This document shows positions 51,720 to 61,207 of a stretch of 64,000 nt of DNA, one piece after another. Positions within the stretch are counted from its first letter, which is position 1; the number at the start of each line of letters is the position of its first letter. Position numbers and translations under genes: made by a program. The notes beneath the pieces were generated by a model that was given only the letters and a program-made list of their open reading frames with translations, ran no database searches and had not been told where the DNA came from. The DNA is from Bacteroides sp. MSB163 (lineage in GTDB: Bacteria; Bacteroidota; Bacteroidia; Bacteroidales; Bacteroidaceae): contig NZ_CP143867.1 in assembly GCF_036416795.1 (NCBI RefSeq), forward strand, positions 1,488,001-1,552,000. The letters run 5' to 3'.

Positions 51720-52724
51720 TTAAGGGGTTATTTCTATAAATACCCCATCAGCAAGTACCGACTGCACAGTATTACCATTAGCAATATTGTCTATCAGTAT
51801 TCCAAGCGCCTTCTGTACCAATACTTCTGCGGGTTGTTGAACATAGGATATAGGCGCACTGAAAAAGTCGAATGCGGGAGTACCATCAAATCCTACTAAT
51901 CCTATTTTATTAATAACCTCCTGTCCCAAATCCTTTATGGTATATAAGCAGGCTATTGAGATCATATTTGTCGCGAACAGAAATGCATCTGCTCCTCCTT
52001 CAATCATTTTGGGCAATAAACGGTCGGCCGATTTTCTTGGAGCATCCTGTTTCAGGAAAATGACATTTGCCAATCGTTTCTTGCCGGCATCCTCCATTGC
52101 TTTCTTATATCCGCGAATACGCTCCTTCATATGAATCAGATTTATATCATAAGCCACTATACAGGGGGCATTATAACCTGAATCCAATAGATATTTAGTT
52201 GCGGTATAAGTTGCATTATAATTGTTTAGAGCTACATAGCTGACATTTATTTCGGGGAAATAGCGGTCGAAAAGAACAATGGGAACATTGTTATCTACCA
52301 ATGAGGCAATGGACTTTTCCGAATTTTCACAGGGAACAATAATCAATCCATCTACACCTTTATTAATAAGGTTGCTCACAACACGGTTCATTTTCTCTGT
52401 GTCTTCATCAGAACTACCGAACAGGACGGTATATCCACGTTTCGTTGCCTCGTCTTCCAGTATACGGGCTAATTGTGAGAAAAAAGGGTTGGATATGTCA
52501 GATATCACTACGCCAATTGTTTTAGTCCGCCCACTACGAAGGCTCTTAGCGGCAATATTGGGTTGATAGTTCATTTCTTGAGCTATCTTCAATATACGCT
52601 TGGCTGTTTCCTCACCTACACGATATTCTTTCTTCTTACCGTTCAGTACGAATGAAACCAGTGCTGTTGATACTCCTGCGGCTTCAGCAATGTCTTTTAG
52701 CGATACTTTTTTTAGTGCTGACAT
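51720..52724 (-). CDS. LacI-family transcriptional regulator
   Basis: 334 residues. N-terminal HTH (VSLKDIAEAAGVSTALVSFVLNGKKKEYRV) and hinge helix (NIAAKSLRSGRTKTIGVVISDIS), then a periplasmic-binding-protein-like domain (FFSQLARILEDEATKRGYTVLFGSSDEDTEKM, DGLIIVPCENSE, GLVGFDGTPAFDFF). It should control the PUL in response to a sugar, plausibly D-arabinose, D-ribulose or an arabinan fragment. Its gene is divergent from the secreted protein gene at 52948 across a dyad-rich region, and upstream of fucI on the same strand. Confidence 0.92.
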   Translation of the reverse strand: MSALKKVSLKDIAEAAGVSTALVSFVLNGKKKEYRVGEETAKRILKIAQEMNYQPNIAAKSLRSGRTKTIGVVISDISNPFFSQLARILEDEATKRGYTVLFGSSDEDTEKMNRVVSNLINKGVDGLIIVPCENSEKSIASLVDNNVPIVLFDRYFPEINVSYVALNNYNATYTATKYLLDSGYNAPCIVAYDINLIHMKERIRGYKKAMEDAGKKRLANVIFLKQDAPRKSADRLLPKMIEGGADAFLFATNMISIACLYTIKDLGQEVINKIGLVGFDGTPAFDFFSAPISYVQQPAEVLVQKALGILIDNIANGNTVQSVLADGVFIEITP

Positions 52725-52809
52725 ATGTTTTTCAGTATAACGTTTTTGCTATAGTAGAATATTATGTTTTTCATTTATCTACTGATAATGTACTATTTAG
52801 TACTTTACT

Positions 52810-52888
52810 ACGCTGCAAATATAAACATAAAAATTAAAATAGCAAATTATTTTGCTAATTCGTTATAACAATTTTATATTTGCAGCGT
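52810..52888. promoter_or_regulatory. Mirror-image divergent promoters around a central operator
   Basis: A perfect 16-bp inverted repeat, ACGCTGCAAATATAAA (52810-52825) and its complement (52873-52888), places a TATATTTG -7 box on each strand, facing outward towards the LacI gene and the gene at 52948. Centred between them is TAGCAAA-TTAT-TTTGCTA (52840-52857), an 18-bp dyad that suits a LacI-family dimer. Confidence 0.65.
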
Positions 52889-52947
52889 GAAATCACTGTA
52901 ACCTGCCATAAACATCATATAAAAAACTAATTTAAATCTTTAAGACA

Positions 52948-54033
52948 ATGAAAACCAAGATTCTATTTGCCATTTTATTTTTTGTAGCCGGAACGTATTT
53001 TTGCTACGGACAAACTGATTTGAAAATTGATCCTAAAACTTTAGCAGTTCCGGAAGAAAACGGGATATGGGTGCAGCCTGCCCAAAACACCAAAGCACAA
53101 CCGATATGGGGATTTGCCGATGGCATCCGGATAGGGATTGCTCCGCTCGACGGTCCACGTGGACTGATACGTATTTATACTCCTTATTTAGGGCATGATA
53201 ATTTTGTGGTAACTAATTTTATTGCATTCGAACCCATAGACAAAGCAAAAAACATCAGAGGACTGTCCGAATTGGAATGGAGTGAGCTGGATGATGTTCG
53301 CGGAAAACGCTTTTGGAGTAGCAATACGCCTGAAGCACCTTCTTTTCCCGATAAATATTATCCGGCGCATGGAGTCATATCCAATGAAAATGGAGTCGAG
53401 ACACTGACCGTATATCTCTTCTGCGAGACATTTGATAATGGAGCAGATGTTTATGTACGAATTAAATTCACAGCGGGAAAACCTTACGAATTTGAGATAA
53501 CCGGATATACCACTGAGGACTCCGACGAACTAAGCCGATTTATACTTACAGCGACAATGGGCAACAAGGCCCGACTCAGAACATTGCATCTTGCAAATGG
53601 AAAAAACAAAAAGGCCGGTCAGTTATGGCCAACTTATAAGGAAAGCAATTTTACAGAACATAACCATACCCCTTTATCTGAAATGATAAAAGATAAGAAC
53701 GGAGGTGCCTGGTTCATCGCTTCTCCTGATGAAGAGGACCCTGCTAAAGCGGTTTATGCCGAGGATACCCATACACATTGGAAATATACAGGAAAAAAAG
53801 CTACTCAATATTGGTATTGTCCTAAACCAAGTAATGAATTAGAAGGGGTAGTAAATGGTCGTTATACCTACTGGGCAAGTAAATCCCCTATTCCCGGCGG
53901 CATTTCTTATGAAAATTTCGAATTGACGGAACCTTTCCGTTCCGGACAGAGTTATGTATTCGGCATCACTCCTCTTTCATGGGAAGAGGTTATATCAGGA
54001 ATTACTACAGGGCTTACCTCAGACGGTTTATAG
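52948..54033 (+). CDS. Secreted protein of unknown function, PUL-associated
   Basis: 361 residues with a signal peptide (MKTKILFAILFFVAGTYFCYGQ). Predominantly beta-strand sequence (GFADGIRIGIAPLDGPRGLIRIYTPYLG, VETLTVYLFCETFDNGADVYVRIKF, KPYEFEITGYTTEDSDELSRFILTATMGN, YVFGITPLSWEEVI). It may be a sandwich-fold glycan-active or glycan-binding protein, but I recognise no catalytic signature. It is divergent from the LacI regulator and so probably co-regulated with the arabinan locus. Confidence 0.6.
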   Translation: MKTKILFAILFFVAGTYFCYGQTDLKIDPKTLAVPEENGIWVQPAQNTKAQPIWGFADGIRIGIAPLDGPRGLIRIYTPYLGHDNFVVTNFIAFEPIDKAKNIRGLSELEWSELDDVRGKRFWSSNTPEAPSFPDKYYPAHGVISNENGVETLTVYLFCETFDNGADVYVRIKFTAGKPYEFEITGYTTEDSDELSRFILTATMGNKARLRTLHLANGKNKKAGQLWPTYKESNFTEHNHTPLSEMIKDKNGGAWFIASPDEEDPAKAVYAEDTHTHWKYTGKKATQYWYCPKPSNELEGVVNGRYTYWASKSPIPGGISYENFELTEPFRSGQSYVFGITPLSWEEVISGITTGLTSDGL

Positions 54034-54356
54034 CATTGATGCTATATTACCGTGCAACAATGAGGCATAAAATGCTATTTTGTATTTTTTCAATACATAT
54101 TCGTTCGCTTCAGTTCCATATCTGACTTTTATCTTTTTCTTAGCTACTTCTGACCTTCTCCTTATGCTATTATAAGAAGGAGAAGGTAGGGAGTAGGTAA
54201 GAAGTAAGTAAGGAGAAAGTATAGCGCAAATATATTCATAATCCGCACAGAAGCTGTGAGAATATAATAATACAGTGGAAATATAACTCAATTTCTACTA
54301 CTTCTCTTTTATATCCATAATTCTATATGATATAAGTATCAATTGTTTCTCTCTGC
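54034..54356. other. Gap with a hairpin between two plus-strand loci
   Basis: CCTTCTCCTT (54154-54163) pairs with AAGGAGAAGG (54177-54186), followed by a purine-rich stretch. It may end the 52948 transcript. No ORF is supported in the gap. Homology to the kinase gene begins abruptly at about 54356. Confidence 0.45.
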
Positions 54357-55322
54357 GAAGTTCTTTTAGAACTTAATCCCTCCCTGAACAGAATCCTCCC
54401 CCATCTTTTCACGCAACCTTACACCAGTGACACCCGTGCCGGCACGTTGACCGCCGAATGGGCCGGTAAACTGGGCTTACCTCAAGGCATCGCCGTAGCC
54501 GTAGGAGCACTCGATGCACACATGGGAGCCGTGGGAGCTTCGGTAGCACCAGGGGTACTTACACGCATCATGGGAACCTCCACCTGCGACATCATGGTGG
54601 CAGAGAAACATGAAATAGGAGACCGATGCATAGAAGGTATCTGCGGACAGGTAGACGGTTCCGTACTTCCCGGATTCATTGGCCTGGAAGCCGGACAATC
54701 AGCTTTCGGAGACATCTATGCATGGTTCAGGAAATTCATGTCATGGCCCTTGAAGAACATTCCCGAAGGAGAAGCCAAACAGAAAGTCATGGACACCATG
54801 CTGATTGAATTGGCCCGGGAAGCACAAGCCTTGAAACTTTCTGAAAATGACATCGTTGCCCTTGACTGGATGAACGGGCGCCGCACGCCGTATGCCGATC
54901 AGAATGTGAAAGGCATGATTGCAGGACTGACACTGGGAAGCACTGCCCCGGAGGTATTCAAAGCCCTTGTCGAAGCCACCGCATTCGGCTCCCGGCGTAT
55001 TGTAGAGCATATGAAAGCACAAGGTCTGCATATTGATTCTGTCAACGGCATTGGAGGAATCAGCAAAAAGGCCCCTTTTGTCATGCAGACTTTGGCTGAT
55101 GTGCTGAATATGCCCATTCGCATCGTGCGCTCACAGCAGACTTGCGCACTCGGGGCGGCTATGTTTGCAGCGGTGGCCGCGGGAGTATATCAGGACATCA
55201 TGGAAGCCATGAAGTATATGGGGGCGGATATTGAAGTGGAATATAAACCGGACACCGAAAGGGCAAGGGTTTATGAAATACTCTACAAGAAATACTTAAA
55301 AATAGCAGAAATACTCAAATAG
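54357..55322 (+). pseudogene. 5'-truncated duplicate of the araB-type ribulokinase gene
   Basis: The sequence from about 54356 matches the intact gene at 45505-47151 (inverted orientation) at nearly every base from codon about 235 on. The open frame from GAA 54357 continues without stop to 55322, and ATG 54447 gives 291 residues. Protein changes are few: YAWFGKF has become YAWFRKF and IELTREA has become IELAREA. The last dozen residues differ completely (KIAEILK instead of LELAKNAEYINL). Lacking the sugar-binding N-terminal half, the product cannot be an active kinase. Its position just upstream of the GH116-like genes suggests a former kinase gene of a second locus, deleted or homogenised by recombination. 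Confidence 0.85.
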
Positions 55323-55356
55323 TCCCCTTTAGTTTTAATCAGAAAAAACATCTAAT

Positions 55357-57912
55357 ATGAAAAATCTTTTAGTCATAGGAACTATTGTTCTTATCTCAGT
55401 CTGTTCTTGCCATAATCAAGGACAAAATGAACCACAGATTAGCGAATACAACAAAGAATACAAGGGAGAATTCCTGAACCGCATAGCATTTCCTATTGGA
55501 GGAATGGGTGTCGGTATGTTTTGTCTGGAAGGCACTGGTGCCATTTCTAATATGTCAGTCAGGCATCAGCCCAATATATTTAACGAACCTTGCATGTTTG
55601 CCGCTATACATGTTAAAGGATACGAGAAAGGTTCCAAAGTTTTAGAAGGACCTGTTCCTGACCGCAAAAAATTTGGTGGACCGGAATCGGCTTTGGGAGG
55701 ACCTTTGACCTCCTGGGGATTGCCTCGATTTGAAAATGCAAGTTTTAGTTCGCGTTTCCCATTTGCATCCATTCGTTTATCAGATAAAGACATTCCTCTG
55801 AATGTTGAATTGAGAGGATGGAGTCCTTTTATTCCGACTGATCAGGATAATTCCAGTTTACCTGTCGGAGCCCTTGAATATGCCTTCACCAATACATCGG
55901 ATCAAGATATAGAAGCTGTCTTTTCATATAACACACGCAACTTTATGGCAATGCATGGAGCTCCCCATACAATTCGTGCCATGAAAAACGGCTTTATTCT
56001 ATCACAAGAAGCTTCAGATACTGAAAAGCATCTGAAAGGCGATTTTGCTATCTACACCAATACAGATGCAACAAAAGTAAATTATTGCTGGTTCCGTGGT
56101 GGATGGTGGGACCCTTTAACTATGGCATGGAATGCCATTGCTGATGGGAAAATAGTAGAAAATGCTCCTGTAAAAGAAGAAGCTCCCGGCGCTTCATTAT
56201 ACGTGCCTTTCAAAGTAAAAGCCGGTGAAACGTATTCGCTTCGTTTACATATGGCATGGTATGTTCCCGATACCAATATGCGTATTGGTGCTGACGCTAT
56301 TTCAGAAAATGATAAATCTACAGAGTGTCCTACTGTTGAAAAAATGGAAACTCCTCAGTGTTATCGTCCCTGGTATAGTAGCTATTTTGCTGATATTAAT
56401 GAAGTTTCAGAATATTGGTTATCGAAATATGATGAGCTTAAACATAAAACCGAACTATTTACAAATACATTTTATAATACTACCTTACCAGCAGAGGTTA
56501 TTGATGCCGTAAGTTCCAACCTCTCTATTCTCAAATCGCCAACCGTAATGCGCCAACATGACGGACGCCTGTGGAATTTCGAAGGATGTGGTGATACCTG
56601 GGGTTCTTGCCATGGTTCTTGTACACATGTATGGAACTATGCACAAGCCATACCCCACCTCTTTCCGGCAATGGAGAGAACTCTACGTGAAAGTGAATTC
56701 TTTATAAGTCAGAATAAAGAAGGACACCAAATGTTCAGAACCAATATTCCCATCCGGGCCGTGAAACATGATTTCCATGCAGCAGCAGACGGACAATTAG
56801 GTGGCATTATCAAAATTTATCGTGATTGGAGAATTAGTGGAGATGCCGATTGGCTACGTATGATGTACCCTCAGGTAAAAAACAGCCTTGACTATTGCAT
56901 TGATACTTGGGACCCGCGACGTGTAGGTGCATTAGAAGAACCGCATCATAATACATACGACATTGAATTCTGGGGCGCTGACGGTATGTGTACCAGCTTT
57001 TATGCAGCCGCCTTACAAAGTTTCATACAATTAGGTAAAGCCTTAAATGAAAATGTTTCCGAATACGAATCATTGCTTGCAAAAAGTAAAGATTACATGG
57101 AAACAAAATTATATGACGGAGAATACTTCATCCAGAATATACAATGGGAGAATCTAAAATCACCGGATCCGATAGCTATAGCCGAGAAGAACTGGAACAG
57201 CGATTATTCGGAAGAAGCACGCGCCATCCTTATAAAAGAAGGTCCTAAATATCAATATGGCAAAGGTTGTTTATCAGATGGTATCATCGGTTGTTGGATG
57301 TCTCTGGTAGCAGGTTTAGATGAACCCATCGACAAAGCTAAAGTAAAAAGTCATCTGAACTCTATTTATAAATATAATCTTCGTAAAGATTTAAGTGATC
57401 ATGCAAATCCTCAACGCCCCACTTACGGGCTTGGTAAAGATGGGGGAGTTTTATTATGTACCTGGCCTAAAGGGGGAAAACTAAGTCTTCCATTTGTCTA
57501 CAGCGATGAAGTATGGACGGGAATCGAATATCAGGTTGCTTCCCACTTGATTTTTGAAGGTGAAGTTGAAAAAGGCCTCGATATTGTCCGTACAGTACGC
57601 GAGCGCTACGATGGTAAAGCACGAAATCCATTTAATGAATATGAATGTGGAGGTTGGTATGCACGTGCACTATCAAGCTATAGCCTGCTTCAAGCCCTAA
57701 CAGGACTCCGCTATGACGCAGTAGACCACATTTTATATATAGACTCCAAAATAGGTGATAGTTTTAAAACATTTTTATCCACAAATACAGGATTCGGAAC
57801 AGTTGAAGTACAACAGGGAAAACCCATTATCAATGTTGTTTATGGCAGTCTTGATATTGAATCTTGCATTGTTTCCGGCAACAAAACAGATTTCAAATAT
57901 CAGGCAAATTAA
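55357..57912 (+). CDS. GH116-like glycoside hydrolase lipoprotein (GBA2_N + DUF608)
   Basis: 851 residues with a lipoprotein leader (GTIVLISVCSC-HNQ). The N-terminal beta domain of GBA2_N type (LNRIAFPIGGMGVGMFCLEGTGAISN, ALEYAFTNTSDQDIEAVFSYNTRN) precedes a DUF608 alpha-toroid: RLWNFEGCGDTWGSCHGSCTHVWNYAQ contains the Glu expected as nucleophile, and NTYDIEFWGADGMCTSFYAA the Asp expected as acid/base. GH116 enzymes include beta-glucosidases and beta-xylosidases. In this setting, next to a kinase remnant of the arabinan locus, a furanosidase role is possible but unproven. Cysteines around the active site are unusually frequent. 34 bases after the kinase remnant and 71 bases before a second, diverged GH116-like gene. 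Confidence 0.75.
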   Translation: MKNLLVIGTIVLISVCSCHNQGQNEPQISEYNKEYKGEFLNRIAFPIGGMGVGMFCLEGTGAISNMSVRHQPNIFNEPCMFAAIHVKGYEKGSKVLEGPVPDRKKFGGPESALGGPLTSWGLPRFENASFSSRFPFASIRLSDKDIPLNVELRGWSPFIPTDQDNSSLPVGALEYAFTNTSDQDIEAVFSYNTRNFMAMHGAPHTIRAMKNGFILSQEASDTEKHLKGDFAIYTNTDATKVNYCWFRGGWWDPLTMAWNAIADGKIVENAPVKEEAPGASLYVPFKVKAGETYSLRLHMAWYVPDTNMRIGADAISENDKSTECPTVEKMETPQCYRPWYSSYFADINEVSEYWLSKYDELKHKTELFTNTFYNTTLPAEVIDAVSSNLSILKSPTVMRQHDGRLWNFEGCGDTWGSCHGSCTHVWNYAQAIPHLFPAMERTLRESEFFISQNKEGHQMFRTNIPIRAVKHDFHAAADGQLGGIIKIYRDWRISGDADWLRMMYPQVKNSLDYCIDTWDPRRVGALEEPHHNTYDIEFWGADGMCTSFYAAALQSFIQLGKALNENVSEYESLLAKSKDYMETKLYDGEYFIQNIQWENLKSPDPIAIAEKNWNSDYSEEARAILIKEGPKYQYGKGCLSDGIIGCWMSLVAGLDEPIDKAKVKSHLNSIYKYNLRKDLSDHANPQRPTYGLGKDGGVLLCTWPKGGKLSLPFVYSDEVWTGIEYQVASHLIFEGEVEKGLDIVRTVRERYDGKARNPFNEYECGGWYARALSSYSLLQALTGLRYDAVDHILYIDSKIGDSFKTFLSTNTGFGTVEVQQGKPIINVVYGSLDIESCIVSGNKTDFKYQAN

Positions 57913-57983
57913 GGTAGATTAGGTATTAAAAATAAGGTAATATAGATTGTTTTCAATTATTTCTAATTACAAAACAAAAGATT

Positions 57984-60900
57984 ATGAAGCGAATTAAATT
58001 ATTAACACTTTCATGTTTAATGTCCTTATCTTTACCTTCCTTTTCCCAGTATTCACCTGATCATAAAGTATCTTTAGATAAAGGTGATATCAAATCATTC
58101 ATTGGAAACAAGGAAACGAAAGGTGAAAGAAAAGTATACAAAGGCGATGAACTTACAACAATCGGCATGCCGGTTGGAGGTATTTGTGCCGGACAGTTAT
58201 ATGTTCGTGGCGATGGGACATTAGCCAACTGGTGGATTGCCAATAATGCTTATAACACAGGTTATGGAATTGACTGGTTATTGAACTTCGATACCCCTCT
58301 AGGACCTTGGAAAGTCTGTTACCAAACATTTGAACCGGCGAGCTATATCGATCAGGGATTCAAAATAACCGTAGACGACGGTAGTAAAACGGTAACAAAA
58401 GAACTAAATAAAAAAGACTTTGATGACATTGCATTTATAGGTGAATATCCGATTGCTTTTATTGAGTACGGACACAAAAATGAGAATCTACCAGTAAAAG
58501 TTTCCGCAGAGATTTATTCACCATTTGTTCCACTGGATGCTAAAAAATCTGCTACTCCGGCAACAATCATGAAATACACAGTAAAAAACGTGTCGGATAG
58601 AAAAGTTACAGCCAATTTGGAAGGTTGGATGCAAAACCTGGTATGCATTGATTTAAAAGGACGTGCAGAGGGAATGCTACAAAATAAAGTTATTGATAAT
58701 AATGGTTGGAAATCAGTTTACATGGATATGAGAGTGGATAACCTGCCAATCAAAACCTCTGATAAAAGCCGTAAATATGAAGTATTTGAAAATTTTGAAA
58801 GCGGAACTTATAATCGCTGGAAAGTAGAAGGAACGGCTTTCGGAAGAAAACCTTCTCCCGGAGAACAATGCAATCAAAATCCTTTTGGCGGTGATTATGG
58901 CAATTACTTAGCCAATTCATATACAAACTATGATAAGCCTGTTGGTAAATTAACTTCCAAGCCATTTACCATCAAGCATAAGTTCATTTCCTTCAATATC
59001 GCAGGTGGTTCTCATCCAGGGAAAACTTGTATCAATTTAGTTATCGATGGCAAAGTGACAATGTCTGCAACTGGCAATAATAATGAAGATTTCCTCCCAC
59101 GTAATTGGGATGTATCAAAATATAAAGGAAAAAAAGCTTATCTGGAAATCGTAGATAGTGTAGAAGGTGATTGGGGGCATATCAGTGTTGACAATATAGA
59201 GTTCTCTAATTCTCCTGTAGCTGCTCCGGCAACAACCATTGATAAATCACATACATATTTCGGAAATCTTGCTTTATCTGTCTTTGATAATAACGCAACA
59301 GCTACAGCTGATGATTCAAAAAATAATGTGGAATATGCAGAAACAGAACTTGGTAATAAAATAAATGGCGCATTAAGCTCATCTATGACCTTACAGCCCG
59401 GAGAATCTAAGGAAGTAACGTTTGTACTTTCATGGTATTTCCCAAACCGCCCGTTAAGTTATAAAGGTTCTGAATGGAATAAACCATTGCCGCCCAACAG
59501 TCCAGCTATCGGTAATATGTATTCCAACTGGTATGATTCTTCTTTAGATGTTGCAGAACAACTACATGAGAATTATGCAGAATTAGCACAAGAAACTCAT
59601 AACTTCCACAATACTTACTACAATGAGACTAACCTGCCTTACTGGTTGGTACAACGCGTGATGATGCCTATTTCTACATTAGCAACCGAAACCTGCCAAT
59701 GGTGGGCCACCGATAAATTCTGGGCATGGGAAGGTGTAGGCTCTTGCGAAGGAACTTGCACGCATGTTTGGGGATATGCTCAATCAATGGCTGCCCTATT
59801 CCCTGAACTGGAACGTAATCTGCGTGAAAAGACGGATTATAGCGTTTCACTCAGAGAAGACGGAGCCATTTTATCACGCAATGGAGAACATGGGGTTTTG
59901 ATTGATGGCCACGCAAGCGTTATTCTACGCATGTATCGTGAACATCTGATGTCCAAAAACAACTTCTTCTTATCAAGGAACTGGGATAAAATAAAGCGTT
60001 CTTTGCAATATATTATAAATGAGGATGGCAATGAAGATGGTCTGATCGTCAAAACTCAACCGAATACATATGACATTTCATTTAATGGTGCCAACACCTA
60101 TGTAGGAGCACTTTATCTGGCTGCATTGAGAGCTGGTGAAAAGATGGCTTACATCATGAAAGATACTGTCGCTGCTAATTATTACAAGAAAATATATACA
60201 GCAGGTAGTAAGAACACCATGGATCGCCTGTGGAATGGTGAGTATTTCTATCAAGATGTAGATGAAAAAGAATATCCCAAATACCAATACAGTAAAGGTT
60301 GTTTAAGTGATCAGCTTTTTGGTCAGACATGGGCTTCTCTTTATAGATTAGGAGATATTTATCCGACAGATGCTATCAACAAGGCATTACGTTCTATCTG
60401 GAAATTCAATTGGACAAATGATGTGAAAGCTCAGAGTGAAGCTCACCTTCCGGAGAGATATTATGCTCATGCCGGAGAACCCGGATTATTCATATGTACA
60501 TGGCCTTACAGTAAACATCCGGGGGAAGATGGAGTAAGATATCGCGATGAGGTCTGGACCGGTATTGAATATCAAGTTGCAACTGAAATGATAAAACGTG
60601 ACATGATAGACGAAGGTTTAGCCATAGTCAAAGCTATTCACTCACGTTACGATGGTAAGAAACACAATCCGTGGAATGAAATAGAATGTGGCGATCATTA
60701 TGCTCGGGCTATGGCATCCTATGGAGTACTACAAGCAATACAAGGTTATTGGTATGACGGTCCTAAAGGCATTATGGGATTTGATCCGAAACTCAGGAAA
60801 GATGATTTTACCGGATTCTTTAATGCAGCCGAAGGATGGGGAAATATCTCACAAAGCCGAAAAAACAATAAACAAACTAATTGTGTGGAAGTGAAATTTG

Positions 60901-61085
60901 GTCGTTTGTACCTTGATAAGTTACAAGTTAATTTACCGACAGGAACAGGCATCAATAATATAAAAGCTTCATTAAACAATCAGGATATTGCTGTCAGTGC
61001 TGCAAATACAAATGGTTATACTGAAATATCATTAAACGGTTTGCAGATGCGTTTGGGAGACAAATTGCAGATAACCTTTGAGTAA
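57984..61085 (+). CDS. GH116-like glycoside hydrolase with inserted jelly-roll module
   Basis: 1033 residues with a signal peptide (LLTLSCLMSLSLPSFSQ). GBA2_N features (ELTTIGMPVGGICAGQLYVRGDG) are interrupted at about residues 268-412 by a beta-sandwich insert (FENFESGTYNRWKVEGTAFG, FISFNIAGGSHPGKTCINLV, WGHISVDNIEFS) known also from Bacteroides GH32 and other hydrolases. The DUF608 toroid then has WAWEGVGSCEGTCTHVWGYAQ (candidate nucleophile Glu) and NTYDISFNGANTYVGALYLAA (candidate acid/base Asp). The 851-residue neighbour lacks the insert. Exported, presumably periplasmic. Together with the following SusC gene it forms a second PUL. Confidence 0.78.
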   Translation: MKRIKLLTLSCLMSLSLPSFSQYSPDHKVSLDKGDIKSFIGNKETKGERKVYKGDELTTIGMPVGGICAGQLYVRGDGTLANWWIANNAYNTGYGIDWLLNFDTPLGPWKVCYQTFEPASYIDQGFKITVDDGSKTVTKELNKKDFDDIAFIGEYPIAFIEYGHKNENLPVKVSAEIYSPFVPLDAKKSATPATIMKYTVKNVSDRKVTANLEGWMQNLVCIDLKGRAEGMLQNKVIDNNGWKSVYMDMRVDNLPIKTSDKSRKYEVFENFESGTYNRWKVEGTAFGRKPSPGEQCNQNPFGGDYGNYLANSYTNYDKPVGKLTSKPFTIKHKFISFNIAGGSHPGKTCINLVIDGKVTMSATGNNNEDFLPRNWDVSKYKGKKAYLEIVDSVEGDWGHISVDNIEFSNSPVAAPATTIDKSHTYFGNLALSVFDNNATATADDSKNNVEYAETELGNKINGALSSSMTLQPGESKEVTFVLSWYFPNRPLSYKGSEWNKPLPPNSPAIGNMYSNWYDSSLDVAEQLHENYAELAQETHNFHNTYYNETNLPYWLVQRVMMPISTLATETCQWWATDKFWAWEGVGSCEGTCTHVWGYAQSMAALFPELERNLREKTDYSVSLREDGAILSRNGEHGVLIDGHASVILRMYREHLMSKNNFFLSRNWDKIKRSLQYIINEDGNEDGLIVKTQPNTYDISFNGANTYVGALYLAALRAGEKMAYIMKDTVAANYYKKIYTAGSKNTMDRLWNGEYFYQDVDEKEYPKYQYSKGCLSDQLFGQTWASLYRLGDIYPTDAINKALRSIWKFNWTNDVKAQSEAHLPERYYAHAGEPGLFICTWPYSKHPGEDGVRYRDEVWTGIEYQVATEMIKRDMIDEGLAIVKAIHSRYDGKKHNPWNEIECGDHYARAMASYGVLQAIQGYWYDGPKGIMGFDPKLRKDDFTGFFNAAEGWGNISQSRKNNKQTNCVEVKFGRLYLDKLQVNLPTGTGINNIKASLNNQDIAVSAANTNGYTEISLNGLQMRLGDKLQITFE

Positions 61086-61207
61086 GAACAATATATGTTT
61101 CCAAAGTGGTGTGTTGCATGGGCTTCAAAACACATGCCACTTTGGAGCATATTACTTCAAAATACAATAAACAATTTTTCTTTTTTGTTACATTAAATCA
61201 ATTAATT

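Noticed and set aside
54447..55322. Functional short FGGY kinase
   Set aside because: It has only the C-terminal ATPase half; the sugar-binding half and phosphate loop are missing, and the sequence is a near-copy of araB.
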